Source of the DNA: Micromonospora sp. C31 | GTDB taxonomy: Bacteria > Actinomycetota > Actinomycetes > Mycobacteriales > Micromonosporaceae | DNA: 64,000 nt | Direction: 5' to 3' | NCBI RefSeq assembly: GCF_018070575.1 | Contig: NZ_JAGPXN010000004.1 | Coordinates: 62,001 to 126,000, forward strand | In this document: positions 56,947-64,000 of the stretch, one piece after another | How positions within the stretch are numbered: the stretch's first letter is position 1 | How the letters are laid out: each line of letters starts with the position of its first letter | Program-made: the position numbers and the translations under genes | Notes under the pieces: generated by a model | Databases searched by the model: none | The model's input: only the letters and a program-made list of their open reading frames with translations | Told to the model about the DNA's origin: nothing

Positions 56947-56952
56947 ATGCTA
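56947..56952 (-). promoter_or_regulatory. -10 element (TAGCAT) overlapping the TauE stop codon
   Basis: TAGCAT on the minus strand (56952-56947), eight bases before the GTG at 56938, has the same layout as the element before the PPTase. Its first three bases are the TAG stop of the TauE/SafE gene. Confidence 0.5.
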
Positions 56953-57858
56953 CCCGCCGGCGTGCCGGGCCCCGGCGCCCGGCACGGCATTCCTGCCGCC
57001 CGGCCGGTCGGTGCCTCGTCGGCGTCGGCGTATCCCGACGATCGCGACCGCCGTCACCGCGACCGCCGCGCCGAGCGTCCACAGCAGGGGATCCGTCCGC
57101 AGGTGTGCGGGCAGTTGCCCGGCCAGGACGAACACGCCCATCGCCGCCACGAACCAGCCGAACGCCCGGCGCAGCACGTCCTCCCGGACGCGTCCGGCCA
57201 GCCGACCGCCGGCCAGGCTGCCGACCACGGCGGCGGCGGTCACGGCCGTGGCCAGGCCCGGGTCGATGTCGACCGTGGACAGGTAGCCGGCCAGCCCCGC
57301 GAACGACTTCATCGCGATGACCACGAGCGAGGTACCGACCGCGACCGGCATCGGCAGGCCGCCGAGCAGCGCGAGGGCCGGCACCACCAGGAACCCGCCG
57401 CCGGCGCCGACCAGCCCGGTGACCAGCCCGACGACGACGCCGTCGAGGAGCACCCGCGCCGTGCGCGGCTCACGTCGTTCCCGCCCCGGGTCGTCGCGCC
57501 GGCCGCGCAGCATGGCCGTCGCGGTGGCGAGCATCATGAGGGCGAAGCCGGCGAGCAGGACGGCGGTCGGGACGAACGCCGCGAGGCGCCCGCCGCCGTA
57601 CGCGCCGGCCATGCCCGCGGCCCCGAAGAGCAGGCCGGTGCGCCACCGGACCCGGCCGGCCCGGGCATGCGGCAGCGCGCCGACGGCGCTGGTCACGCCG
57701 ACGACGAGCAGCGAGGTGGCGATCGCCTCCCGGGCCGGCAGGTCGGCCACGTAGACCAGCAGTGGCACGGCGAGGATGGACCCGCCGCCGCCGAGCAGGC
57801 CGAGGCTGATCCCGATGAGGACGGCCAGCGCGACGGTCAGCGCGAGGCTGCCGGTCAC
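56950..57858 (-). CDS. TauE/SafE-family sulfite/sulfonate exporter
   Basis: 302 residues, GTG at 57858 overlapping the rhodanese stop as GTGA. About eight hydrophobic segments in two inverted halves, each with the family's glycine-rich loop (GLLGGGGSILAVPLLVY and GLVGAGGGFLVVPALALL). It should export sulfite or a related sulfur oxyanion across the cell membrane, removing the product of persulfide oxidation by the MBL/rhodanese protein of the same operon. The carboxy tail is basic and disordered. Confidence 0.9.
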   Translation of the reverse strand: MTGSLALTVALAVLIGISLGLLGGGGSILAVPLLVYVADLPAREAIATSLLVVGVTSAVGALPHARAGRVRWRTGLLFGAAGMAGAYGGGRLAAFVPTAVLLAGFALMMLATATAMLRGRRDDPGRERREPRTARVLLDGVVVGLVTGLVGAGGGFLVVPALALLGGLPMPVAVGTSLVVIAMKSFAGLAGYLSTVDIDPGLATAVTAAAVVGSLAGGRLAGRVREDVLRRAFGWFVAAMGVFVLAGQLPAHLRTDPLLWTLGAAVAVTAVAIVGIRRRRRGTDRPGGRNAVPGAGARHAGG

Positions 57859-58460
57859 GACAGGGGCCGGGATGTCGGGTGGTCTCCGAGCCGACCGACG
57901 AGGGTGTCCACGTCGCAGCTCGCGCCCCGGTTGTAGGGGAGCCTGCCGAGCAGCATGCCCAGCGCGCAGGTGTCGGTGACGGCGGCGAAGGTGAGGCCGG
58001 CGCCGATGAGGCCGGCGACCCACTTCAGGCCGGGTGCGAAGACCGAACCGAGGACGCTGAGCAGGACGATCGAGCCGGCGACGAGGCGGACCTGCCGCTC
58101 CAGCTCCCAGCGGGGGATGCCCCGTCGGACCGGTCCCTGGGCGGCCTGCCACGCGGTCATCCCGCCGTCGAGGATCCTGAGGTTGGGCAGCCCGACGCCG
58201 GCGAGGGCCTGCCCGGCCCGGGCGGCGCGGGCACCGGAACGGCAGATCAGCACCACGGTCTCGTCGAGGTGCCGGCGCAGCTCCTCGCGGTGCTCCCTGA
58301 GCACGTCGAGCGGGACGTTGTAGGCGCCGGGGACGTGGGCCGTCTCGAACTCCGCGGGGGTGCGCACGTCCAGCATGCGGGGAGCGCGGCCGGAGTCGAC
58401 CAGCTCGCGCAGCGTGGCGGCGTCGAGGGTGGCGGGTAGGGCGTTCGGTGAAGTGGTCAT
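57855..58460 (-). CDS. Rhodanese-domain membrane protein
   Basis: 201 residues. The amino-terminal 105 residues form one rhodanese domain with active Cys in ICRSGARA; a C-terminal part (about 120-180) has two hydrophobic segments like the DUF2892 family. It transfers sulfane sulfur, probably at the inner face of the membrane. The ribosome site (GGGAGAA) is very close to the ATG. It is coupled to the exporter gene by a 4-bp overlap and belongs to the sulfur-detoxification operon. Confidence 0.9.
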   Translation of the reverse strand: MTTSPNALPATLDAATLRELVDSGRAPRMLDVRTPAEFETAHVPGAYNVPLDVLREHREELRRHLDETVVLICRSGARAARAGQALAGVGLPNLRILDGGMTAWQAAQGPVRRGIPRWELERQVRLVAGSIVLLSVLGSVFAPGLKWVAGLIGAGLTFAAVTDTCALGMLLGRLPYNRGASCDVDTLVGRLGDHPTSRPLS

Positions 58461-58613
58461 TTCTCCCGTCCAGGGATGGCCCGCCCATGGGCGGGCAGGG
58501 TGAGCCGGACCGCCGTCGATCGGTGTCGTTCGGCGGCGGCGAGCGCGCGTCGCCGTGCGGACGACCGGTGGCGGCCCGGCGCGTACGGAAGCGGGCCGGC
58601 GGTGCGGCGCCGG

Positions 58614-60017
58614 TCAGGCGTCGCCGGGGCTCATGGCGACCCCGGCGGCCTCGGCCCGGCCGAACTTGTCGTCGATCACGACGACCTCGCGACCCGCGTT
58701 GGCCAGCAGCGAGGCGGCGGCCGTGGCCCGGTAGCCGGAGCCGCAGTGCACCCAGACGGTGCCGGCGGGCACCTCGGCGAGGCGTCCGGGCAGGTCGGGC
58801 AGGGGGATGTGCACGGCGCCCTCGACGTGACCGGCGGTCCACTCGTTGGTCATCCGGACGTCGAGCACCACGTCCGGGGTGGGCAGCCCCGCCGGGGTGT
58901 CGCCGGCCCGGGCGGCGGCCAGCGCGGGAAAGTCGGCCAGGCGCAGCTCGCGGAGCTGTCCCGGCCCGGTGGACCACCGGTCGGGGGCGCCGGTGGCCTG
59001 GGCGGCCGGCCGGTCGATGCCGATGCGGACCAGTTCGCGCTGGGCGTCGGCGACCTGCTCCTCGGTCTCCGCGAGCAGGGTGAGCGGTGCGCCCCAGTCG
59101 ATGAGCCAGCCGAGCCAGGTCGACATCGGCCCGTCGAGCCCGAGGGCGACGGTGCCCGCCAGGTGCGACGTGGCGTACGCCTTGCGGTGGCGCAGGTCGA
59201 CGACCCACTGACCGCCGGCGATCCGCTCCCGCAGCTCGGCGGCGTCGGCCCGGGCTACCGGGGTGAGGTCCACCGGTGCCGGACCGGCGAGGTTCGCCAC
59301 GCCCATGTGGGCGTAGTAGGCCGGGTAGTCGTCGAGCCCGGTGAGGGTCTCGGTGACGAACTCGTCGGCGGCCAGCCGCAGCACGGGGTTCGCCCGCTTC
59401 TCCCGGCCGATGGTCGACTCGGGGGCGTCGGACTGGCTGGCCGAGCAGAAGCTGCCGAAGCCGTGGGTGGGCCACACCTCGGTGCCGTCGGGCAGCAGGT
59501 CGGCCAGGCGCCGGGCCGAGGCGTGCTGGTGGTGGGCGAGTTCGTGGGCGTGCTGCTCGCCGAGCAGGTCGGTGCGGCCGGTGGTGCCGAAGAGCAGCGA
59601 GCCGCCGGTGAACACGCCGACGGGGTGCCAGCCGGCGTGGTCGGCCTCGTCGAGCACGTACGACAGGTGGTGGAACGTGTGCCCCGGCGTGGCGAGCACC
59701 CGCAGTCGCAGCGCGCCGGAGACGGGCACCGTGTCGCCGTCGGCGACCGGCGTCCGGTCGAACGTGACCTCGTCCTCCGCGCCGACCAGGTAGCGGGCGC
59801 CCGTCAGCCGGGCCAGTTCCAGGCCGCCGGAGACGTAGTCGTTGTGGATGTGGGTCTCCACCACGTGGGTGACGCGTACGCCCTTCTCGCCCGCGAGGTA
59901 CAGGATCCGGTCGATGTCGCGCTGGGGATCGACCACGAGCGCCACCGTGCCGTCGGAGACCAGGTAGCTGCGGTCGCCGAGCGATGACGTCGCGATGACG
60001 GACACCTCAACTGCCAT
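58614..60017 (-). CDS. MBL-fold persulfide dioxygenase-like protein fused to rhodanese domains
   Basis: 467 residues; ATG at 60017 after AAGGAG at seven bases. Residues 1-240 are a metallo-beta-lactamase-fold domain of the ETHE1/CstB group, with THIHNDYVSGG (His56, His58, Asp60) and TPGHTFHHL; the loop that carries an Asp ligand in ETHE1 reads TGGSLLFG here. Two rhodanese-like regions follow: the first (about 265-345) lacks an active Cys, the second (about 370-460) has HCGSGYR. The protein should oxidise glutathione- or coenzyme-type persulfide to sulfite or thiosulfate. It is preceded by a 20-bp palindrome that is the probable CstR-like operator. Confidence 0.9.
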   Translation of the reverse strand: MAVEVSVIATSSLGDRSYLVSDGTVALVVDPQRDIDRILYLAGEKGVRVTHVVETHIHNDYVSGGLELARLTGARYLVGAEDEVTFDRTPVADGDTVPVSGALRLRVLATPGHTFHHLSYVLDEADHAGWHPVGVFTGGSLLFGTTGRTDLLGEQHAHELAHHQHASARRLADLLPDGTEVWPTHGFGSFCSASQSDAPESTIGREKRANPVLRLAADEFVTETLTGLDDYPAYYAHMGVANLAGPAPVDLTPVARADAAELRERIAGGQWVVDLRHRKAYATSHLAGTVALGLDGPMSTWLGWLIDWGAPLTLLAETEEQVADAQRELVRIGIDRPAAQATGAPDRWSTGPGQLRELRLADFPALAAARAGDTPAGLPTPDVVLDVRMTNEWTAGHVEGAVHIPLPDLPGRLAEVPAGTVWVHCGSGYRATAAASLLANAGREVVVIDDKFGRAEAAGVAMSPGDA

Positions 60018-60038
60018 TGCCGTGCTCCTTCTGGTTTG

Positions 60039-60058
60039 ACATACCCCCGGGGGTATGT
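60039..60058. promoter_or_regulatory. CstR/CsoR-type operator before the MBL-rhodanese gene
   Basis: A perfect 20-bp palindrome, ACATACCCCCGGGGGTATGT, 22 bp before the MBL gene start. C- and G-tract palindromes of this kind are bound by CsoR-family repressors. Confidence 0.85.
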
Positions 60059-60153
60059 GACGGGCAAGCGCCGGGTCTGTCGACGTGTGCACTCTGTCTA
60101 CCCGCACACGTCGCTGTCACGCAACGTGTGCGGTGCGTTTCGCCGGGTCGCCC

Positions 60154-60423
60154 TCAGGCGAGGGCGAGGAAGAGCTTCTCCAGCTCCTCCTCGGTCATCT
60201 CCGGGGAGTCGCCCCGCTCGCGGGCGGCGGTGCAGTGCCGCATGCCGGAGGCAATGATCTTGAAGCCGGCCCGGTCGATCGCCTTCGACACCGCGGCGAG
60301 CTGGGTCAGCGCCTCGCGGCAGTCCTGGCCGGTCTCCATCATCTCGATCACCGCGTTGAGCTGGCCCCGGGCCCGCTTCAGGCGGGTGAGGGCGTCGCTC
60401 GTCATCTCGGGTCGCAGCTTCAC
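60154..60423 (-). CDS. CsoR-family repressor, CstR-like persulfide sensor
   Basis: 89 residues, all-helical CsoR/RcnR fold; GTG at 60423 after AGGAGG. The conserved thiols are present as Cys35 (QDCREAL) and Cys64 (RHCTAA). Copper-sensing CsoR proteins also have a His four residues before the second Cys; here that position is Gly60, as in the persulfide-sensing CstR branch. The neighbouring genes (persulfide dioxygenase, rhodanese, TauE) support a sulfur, not copper, role. It likely represses both itself and the MBL operon through two matching palindromes. Assignment to CstR is inferred from the missing His and the context. Confidence 0.88.
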   Translation of the reverse strand: MKLRPEMTSDALTRLKRARGQLNAVIEMMETGQDCREALTQLAAVSKAIDRAGFKIIASGMRHCTAARERGDSPEMTEEELEKLFLALA

Positions 60424-60450
60424 CGCGTGCCTCCTCGCTTTCTCCGAGCA

Positions 60451-60464
60451 TACCCCCGGGGGTA
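60451..60464. promoter_or_regulatory. CstR/CsoR-type operator before the repressor gene
   Basis: TACCCCCGGGGGTA, 27 bp before the repressor start, repeats the core of the 60039 operator; the outer bases do not match. Probable autoregulation site, and possibly shared with the divergent eccB gene. Confidence 0.8.
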
Positions 60465-60640
60465 CCCGTACGTGCCCATGCTATCCCCTCGAGCGAGAGG
60501 CGTCCGCGTCCGCGCGGTGATCCTGGTCGCACCGCCGGGGCCCGACACCAGGGAGTCCGGGCGCCGCCGCCACGCAGGGTCCTCGGGGCATCGACGCACC
60601 GCTTATCCTGTGCCCCGACCGCCCCACCGGAAGGGATGCG

Positions 60641-62044
60641 ATGCCGTCGCGGCAGGACCAGCTGCACTCGTACCAGTTCACCGTCCAGCGGGCGGTCGCC
60701 GCCCTGGTGATGCGGGAGACCGACCCGGCGCAGTCGCCGTTCCGGCGGCTCGCCGGCGCCGGCCTGGCCAGCGTGCTGGTCGCGGCCATCGGCCTGGGCG
60801 GGTTCGCCCTCCACGGCCTCTTCACCGGGGGCGGCAGCACCTGGCGCGACCCGGGCGCGGTGATCGTGGAGAAGGAGTCCGGTGCCCGGTTCGTCTACCG
60901 GGAGGAGAAGCTGCACCCGGTGCTCAACTACGCGTCGGCCCTGCTGATCATCGGTGCCGACCGGCCGAAGACGGTGCTCGTCTCCCGTCGCGCCATCGAC
61001 GGGGTGCCGCGCGGGCTGCCGCTGGGCATCGCCGACGCCCCGGACTCGCTGCCCGCCAGGGGCCGCCTGTCCACCGCGCCGTGGACGGTCTGCTCCGTCG
61101 CCGCCGAGGCCGACCGGAGGGTGCCCCGCTCCGCGCTGCTGATCGGCGTGCCGGCTGGCGGGGGCCGGGTCCTGGGCGAGGACGCGCTGCTGCTGCGCGA
61201 CCCCGACGGTGGGCTGCACCTTCTCTGGCGCCAGCGCCGCTACCTGGTGCGCGACCCGAACCGGGTGCTGGCCGCCCTGGCCGCGACCCGGGCCCGGGCG
61301 GTACCGGCGGCACCGGCCCTGCTCAACAGCCTGCCCGCCGGCGCGGACCTGGCCCCGTTGGCCCTGCCGGCCGAGGGGCGGCGTTCCGTGGGGGTGCCCG
61401 GGGCGCGGATCGGCGACGTCCACCTGGTACGCAACTCCGGCGGTGGCCGGCAGTACGCCGTCGCGCTGCGCGACGGACTGGCCGGCATCACCGAGTTGCA
61501 GGCCGGCCTGCTGCTCGCCCGCACCGGCCAGGGCGAGCCGGAACCGGTCACGCTCGGGCGGTTCGCGGCGCTGCCCAAGCTGCCCGACCTCGCCCCGACG
61601 GGGCCCGCCGCCCCGCCGACCGTGCCACCCCGGCTGGCCGCTGCCGACGGGGCGGGGCTCTGCGCCCGGGTGGGCGACGACGGCGTCGTCACCGAGGTCC
61701 GGCTCGGCGTACGGCTGCCCGACCTCGCCGCCGCGCCGCGCACCGCCCCGGCGGCCGGGGACGGGGCGCGCGCCGACCACGTCGTGGTGGAGCCGGGCCG
61801 GGGTGCGGTGGTCGAGGCGGTCGCGGCACCCGGCGCGACCGGCGGCGCGGTCTGCGTGGTCACCGACCTGGGCCGGCGCTACGTCCTCGCCGACGGCGAC
61901 GTGCTCGGCACGCTCGGCTACCGCGACGTGCGACCGGTGCGGCTGCCGGCCAGCCTGGTGGCCCTGGTGCCCGCCGGCGCCACGCTCGACCCGGCCGCCG
62001 CGCGGGTCGTCGCCGCCCCCGGCCTGAACGTGCCGCCCGCCTGA
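60641..62044 (+). CDS. eccB: Type VII secretion protein EccB
   Basis: 467 residues; ATG after GGAAGGG. The amino terminus SRQDQLHSYQFTVQRAVAALV is the characteristic EccB start; one membrane segment follows at about 42-60, and the rest is the extracytoplasmic repeat/central domain rich in ALL and VP segments. EccB is a membrane component of the ESX/type VII secretion complex. No eccC, eccD, mycosin or ESX substrate gene lies in the adjoining sequence, so it is separated from its usual partners. It is divergent from the CstR-like repressor. Confidence 0.88.
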   Translation: MPSRQDQLHSYQFTVQRAVAALVMRETDPAQSPFRRLAGAGLASVLVAAIGLGGFALHGLFTGGGSTWRDPGAVIVEKESGARFVYREEKLHPVLNYASALLIIGADRPKTVLVSRRAIDGVPRGLPLGIADAPDSLPARGRLSTAPWTVCSVAAEADRRVPRSALLIGVPAGGGRVLGEDALLLRDPDGGLHLLWRQRRYLVRDPNRVLAALAATRARAVPAAPALLNSLPAGADLAPLALPAEGRRSVGVPGARIGDVHLVRNSGGGRQYAVALRDGLAGITELQAGLLLARTGQGEPEPVTLGRFAALPKLPDLAPTGPAAPPTVPPRLAAADGAGLCARVGDDGVVTEVRLGVRLPDLAAAPRTAPAAGDGARADHVVVEPGRGAVVEAVAAPGATGGAVCVVTDLGRRYVLADGDVLGTLGYRDVRPVRLPASLVALVPAGATLDPAAARVVAAPGLNVPPA

Positions 62045-62060
62045 GCATGCCCCGGGGCGC

Positions 62061-62124
62061 GGGCGTGCCTCGGGCCCGGGCGTGCCTCGTGCCCCGGGCG
62101 TGCCTCGTGCCCCGGGCGTGCCCC
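62061..62124 (+). repeat. 18-bp tandem repeat, about 3.5 copies
   Basis: Two exact copies of GGGCGTGCCTCGTGCCCC (62078-62095, 62096-62113) with a 17-base variant before (62061-62077) and a truncated copy after. It starts 16 bp past the eccB stop. Each unit can fold weakly on itself, so it might act as a terminator region. Confidence 0.75.
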
Positions 62125-62181
62125 GCGCGCCCGCGCCGACGAGGGCCCGCCGCGCCGGCCGGTGCCAGGCCCGGCGCGGGT

Positions 62182-62787
62182 TCAGCCGGCGGGGCGGCGC
62201 AGCACGGTGACGGCGAAGTCGGCGTCGTCGCGCCACGGGCGCAGGTCCCACGTCGCGAAGCGGTGCTCCAGCCGCAGGCCGGCGGCGACCGCGTCGGCGT
62301 CGAAGCCGGTCAGCGGGTAGCCCCGGTCGGTGCCGAAGCCGACGGCCAGCACGCCGTCGGGGCGCAGGTGGGCGGCGACGCGGCGCAGCACCTCCCGCTC
62401 GGTGCCGGGGGCGACGAAGGCCAGCACGTTGCCGGCCACGACCGCCGCGTCGAACGGCTCCGGCTCGCCGGCCGCTGTCAGGTCCAGCTCGGCCAGGTCG
62501 GCGACGAGCCAGCGCGGGCCCGGATGGTCGGCGCGGGCGGCCTCGACGAGCGCCGGGTCGGCGTCCACCCCGACCACGGTGTGGCCCCGGGCGGCCAGCA
62601 CCGCGCCCACCCGGCCGGTGCCGCAGCCGGCGTCGAGGATCCGGGCGCCGGGCGCGACCATCGCGTCCAGCAGCCGGGCCTCGCCGGCCAGGTCGGCCCC
62701 CTCGGCGGCCAGCCGGCGGAACCGGTCGATGTACCACTGCGAGTGCTCCGGACCGGTCTCGGTCTCCCATCGGGTCGGGTTTCGCAT
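62182..62787 (-). CDS. Class I SAM-dependent methyltransferase
   Basis: 201 residues, ATG at 62787. Motif I is ILDAGCGTGRVGAVLA, with the following acidic loop GVDADPALVEAARAD and DAAVVAGNVLAF. The amino-terminal segment (TRWETETGPEHSQWYIDRFRRLAAEG) is typical of small uncharacterised actinobacterial methyltransferases. A TACGGT sequence ends six bases before the start with little ribosome-binding sequence, which may mean a leaderless transcript. Substrate unknown. Confidence 0.88.
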   Translation of the reverse strand: MRNPTRWETETGPEHSQWYIDRFRRLAAEGADLAGEARLLDAMVAPGARILDAGCGTGRVGAVLAARGHTVVGVDADPALVEAARADHPGPRWLVADLAELDLTAAGEPEPFDAAVVAGNVLAFVAPGTEREVLRRVAAHLRPDGVLAVGFGTDRGYPLTGFDADAVAAGLRLEHRFATWDLRPWRDDADFAVTVLRRPAG

Positions 62788-63029
62788 GCCGCCACCGTAG
62801 CCGGGGTCCCGGTGCCCCGGTGGCGGCGGGGCGGACGGGGACCGCCGCCGGCGACACGGTGCCCGCCTGCCCCGGCGAGGTCCCGCCGCCGGCGGCGCAG
62901 TCCGCTCGCCTGATACGCACAGGCACTCCTGTGCCGCACAGGTGTCGGCGTTCCGGCGGCAGTGGTTCATCAGCTTGGCGTGCCTTCCAGGTCTTCCGCC
63001 TGCCGGAACGCCGTCAGGACAGCGACGCC

Positions 63030-63587
63030 TCAGCCGTCGAGGCGGGCCGACGGATCGGTCACCCAGTGGTTGGTGCGGAAGAGGCGGCCGGCGAACTCCG
63101 TCTGCTCCTCGCCCACGAGGGCGAAGCCGCCCGAGCGGCAGATGGCGTTCGACGCGGCGTTGGTCGTGGCGGGAAAGGCGTGGATGAGGCCCCAGCGGCC
63201 GTCCGCCCGGGCCAGGTCGAGCACCGCGCGGACGGCCTGGCCTGCCAAACCCCGGCCCTGGAATTCCGGCACGACCAGCCAGCCGATCTCGGACACGCCC
63301 TCGTGGGAGTACACCGTCACCGTGCCGGCCACCTCGGTGCCGCCGTCCGGGACGATCATCTTGATCCAGGCGCTGTCGTCCCGCACGGTCTCCAGGTCGC
63401 GCCGGAGCTGGGCGGAGACCCGCTCGCGCGGCTGCGGGCCGCCCAGCTCCGCCATCACGGCCGGATCGCAGCGCATGCGTACGTAGGCGTCGAGGTCGCC
63501 CGGCCCGACGTCACGCAGCAGCATCCCGACGGCGGGCGGGGCAGCGGCGGGCGGGGCGTCGGGGACGGCGTCGGGGGAGACATCCAC
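63030..63587 (-). CDS. GNAT-family N-acetyltransferase
   Basis: 185 residues from GTG at 63587, nine bases after GGAGG; an ATG at 63596 lies too close to that site. The acetyl-CoA-binding motif A reads VVPEFQGRGLAGQAVRAVLD and motif B contains FPATTNAASNAICRSGGF, as in the RimJ/RimL-like subgroup. The acceptor cannot be inferred. An alanine/proline-rich amino terminus (about 20 residues) precedes the fold. Confidence 0.88.
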   Translation of the reverse strand: MDVSPDAVPDAPPAAAPPAVGMLLRDVGPGDLDAYVRMRCDPAVMAELGGPQPRERVSAQLRRDLETVRDDSAWIKMIVPDGGTEVAGTVTVYSHEGVSEIGWLVVPEFQGRGLAGQAVRAVLDLARADGRWGLIHAFPATTNAASNAICRSGGFALVGEEQTEFAGRLFRTNHWVTDPSARLDG

Positions 63588-63640
63588 CCGGCACATCCTC
63601 CGTCGGCGCCCACCGCGCGGCAACCCCGCCCGCCGTCGCC

Positions 63641-64000
63641 TCAGCCCTTCTCCGCGCCGCTGGTGAGTCCCTCGGTGAGCAGACGCTCGCTGGCGAAGAA
63701 GAGGATCACGATGGGCAGGGTGAGGATCACCGAGCCGGCCATCAGCACCGTCTTCGGCACCTCGACGCCGTCGGCGAGCTGCGCCAGGCCCAGCGACACC
63801 GTCCACCGGTGCGGCTTGTCGACCAGGAACAGCAGGGCGAACAGGAACTCGTTCCAGGCGATCATGAAGTCGTACAGGGCGACGGCCATGATGGACGGCG
63901 CCGCCAGGGGAAGGCTGACCCGGCGGAGGATACCGAGCCGCCCGGCCCCGTCGATCGCGGCCGACTCCTCCAGGCTGACCGGGATGGTCTCGAAGTAGTT
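63641..64000 (-). CDS. Carbohydrate ABC transporter permease (MalG-type), 5' partial
   Basis: Only the last 119 codons are inside the window; the gene continues past the right edge. The EAA loop (EESAAIDGAGRLGILRRVSLPLAAPS) and the last membrane segments, ending in FFASERLLTEGL, identify the inner-membrane permease of a binding-protein-dependent sugar importer. Partner permease, solute-binding protein and regulator would lie beyond 64000. Confidence 0.93.
   Translation of the reverse strand, partial: NYFETIPVSLEESAAIDGAGRLGILRRVSLPLAAPSIMAVALYDFMIAWNEFLFALLFLVDKPHRWTVSLGLAQLADGVEVPKTVLMAGSVILTLPIVILFFASERLLTEGLTSGAEKG

Noticed and set aside
60154..60423. Repressor considered as a copper-sensing CsoR
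   Set aside because: The His ligand is missing, no copper exporter or chaperone is nearby, and the neighbours handle sulfur.
60098..62926. 942-codon open frame on the minus strand across eccB and the repressor
   Set aside because: Low-complexity Arg/Gly/Ala sequence without family similarity; it overlaps three convincing genes in other frames.

Overview
The window comes from a very GC-rich actinobacterium. Large modular type I polyketide synthases, LAL-type LuxR regulators, a type VII secretion gene (eccB) and promoter-proximal GTG starts without ribosome sites all fit. A Micromonosporaceae-like host is my inference; no marker gene here fixes the genus.

Region 1 (1-30.5 kb) is the downstream end of a modular polyketide cluster, cut off at the left edge. 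Four co-directional PKS genes with matching head and tail docking segments carry: the end of one module (KR-ACP); KS-AT(methylmalonyl)-DH-KR-ACP; KS-AT(methylmalonyl)-KR-ACP; KS-AT(methylmalonyl)-KR-ACP-KS-AT(malonyl)-KR-ACP; and KS-AT(malonyl)-dead KR-ACP-TE. Read from the thioesterase end, this predicts a polyketide with a 3-ketone, hydroxyls at C5, C7 and C9, methyls at C6, C8 and C10, and a possible C10-C11 alkene. A drug-type ABC exporter pair and a family 1 glycosyltransferase follow, which suggests a glycosylated macrolactone.

Region 2 (30.5-45.3 kb) holds two large LAL/LuxR regulators on the minus strand, an AT-rich 1.4 kb intergenic region, a degenerate acyl-CoA ligase paralogue, a cold-shock protein, a phosphopantetheinyl transferase (ACP activation), a MatB-like malonyl-CoA ligase (extender supply), a HAD phosphatase, and a second ABC exporter pair behind an 18-bp palindrome. 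The PPTase and MatB plausibly serve the PKS; the true right border of the cluster cannot be set from sequence alone.

Region 3 (45.3-56 kb) is mixed: a small conserved protein with a VOC protein; a PucR-type regulator divergent from a ferredoxin reductase and membrane fatty-acid desaturase; a secreted pectate lyase with a LacI-type operator; and an acyl-CoA dehydrogenase convergent with a long-chain acyl-CoA ligase.

Region 4 (56-60.5 kb, minus strand) is a reactive-sulfur detoxification locus: a CstR-like CsoR-family repressor, a persulfide-dioxygenase-like MBL/rhodanese protein, a rhodanese membrane protein and a TauE/SafE exporter. Two near-identical palindromes (core TACCCCCGGGGGTA) lie before the repressor and before the MBL gene. 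A spermidine-synthase-like gene follows.

Region 5 (60.5-64 kb) has a solitary eccB, a methyltransferase, a GNAT acetyltransferase and the 3' end of a sugar ABC permease that runs off the right edge. I found no rRNA, tRNA, insertion sequence or CRISPR array.
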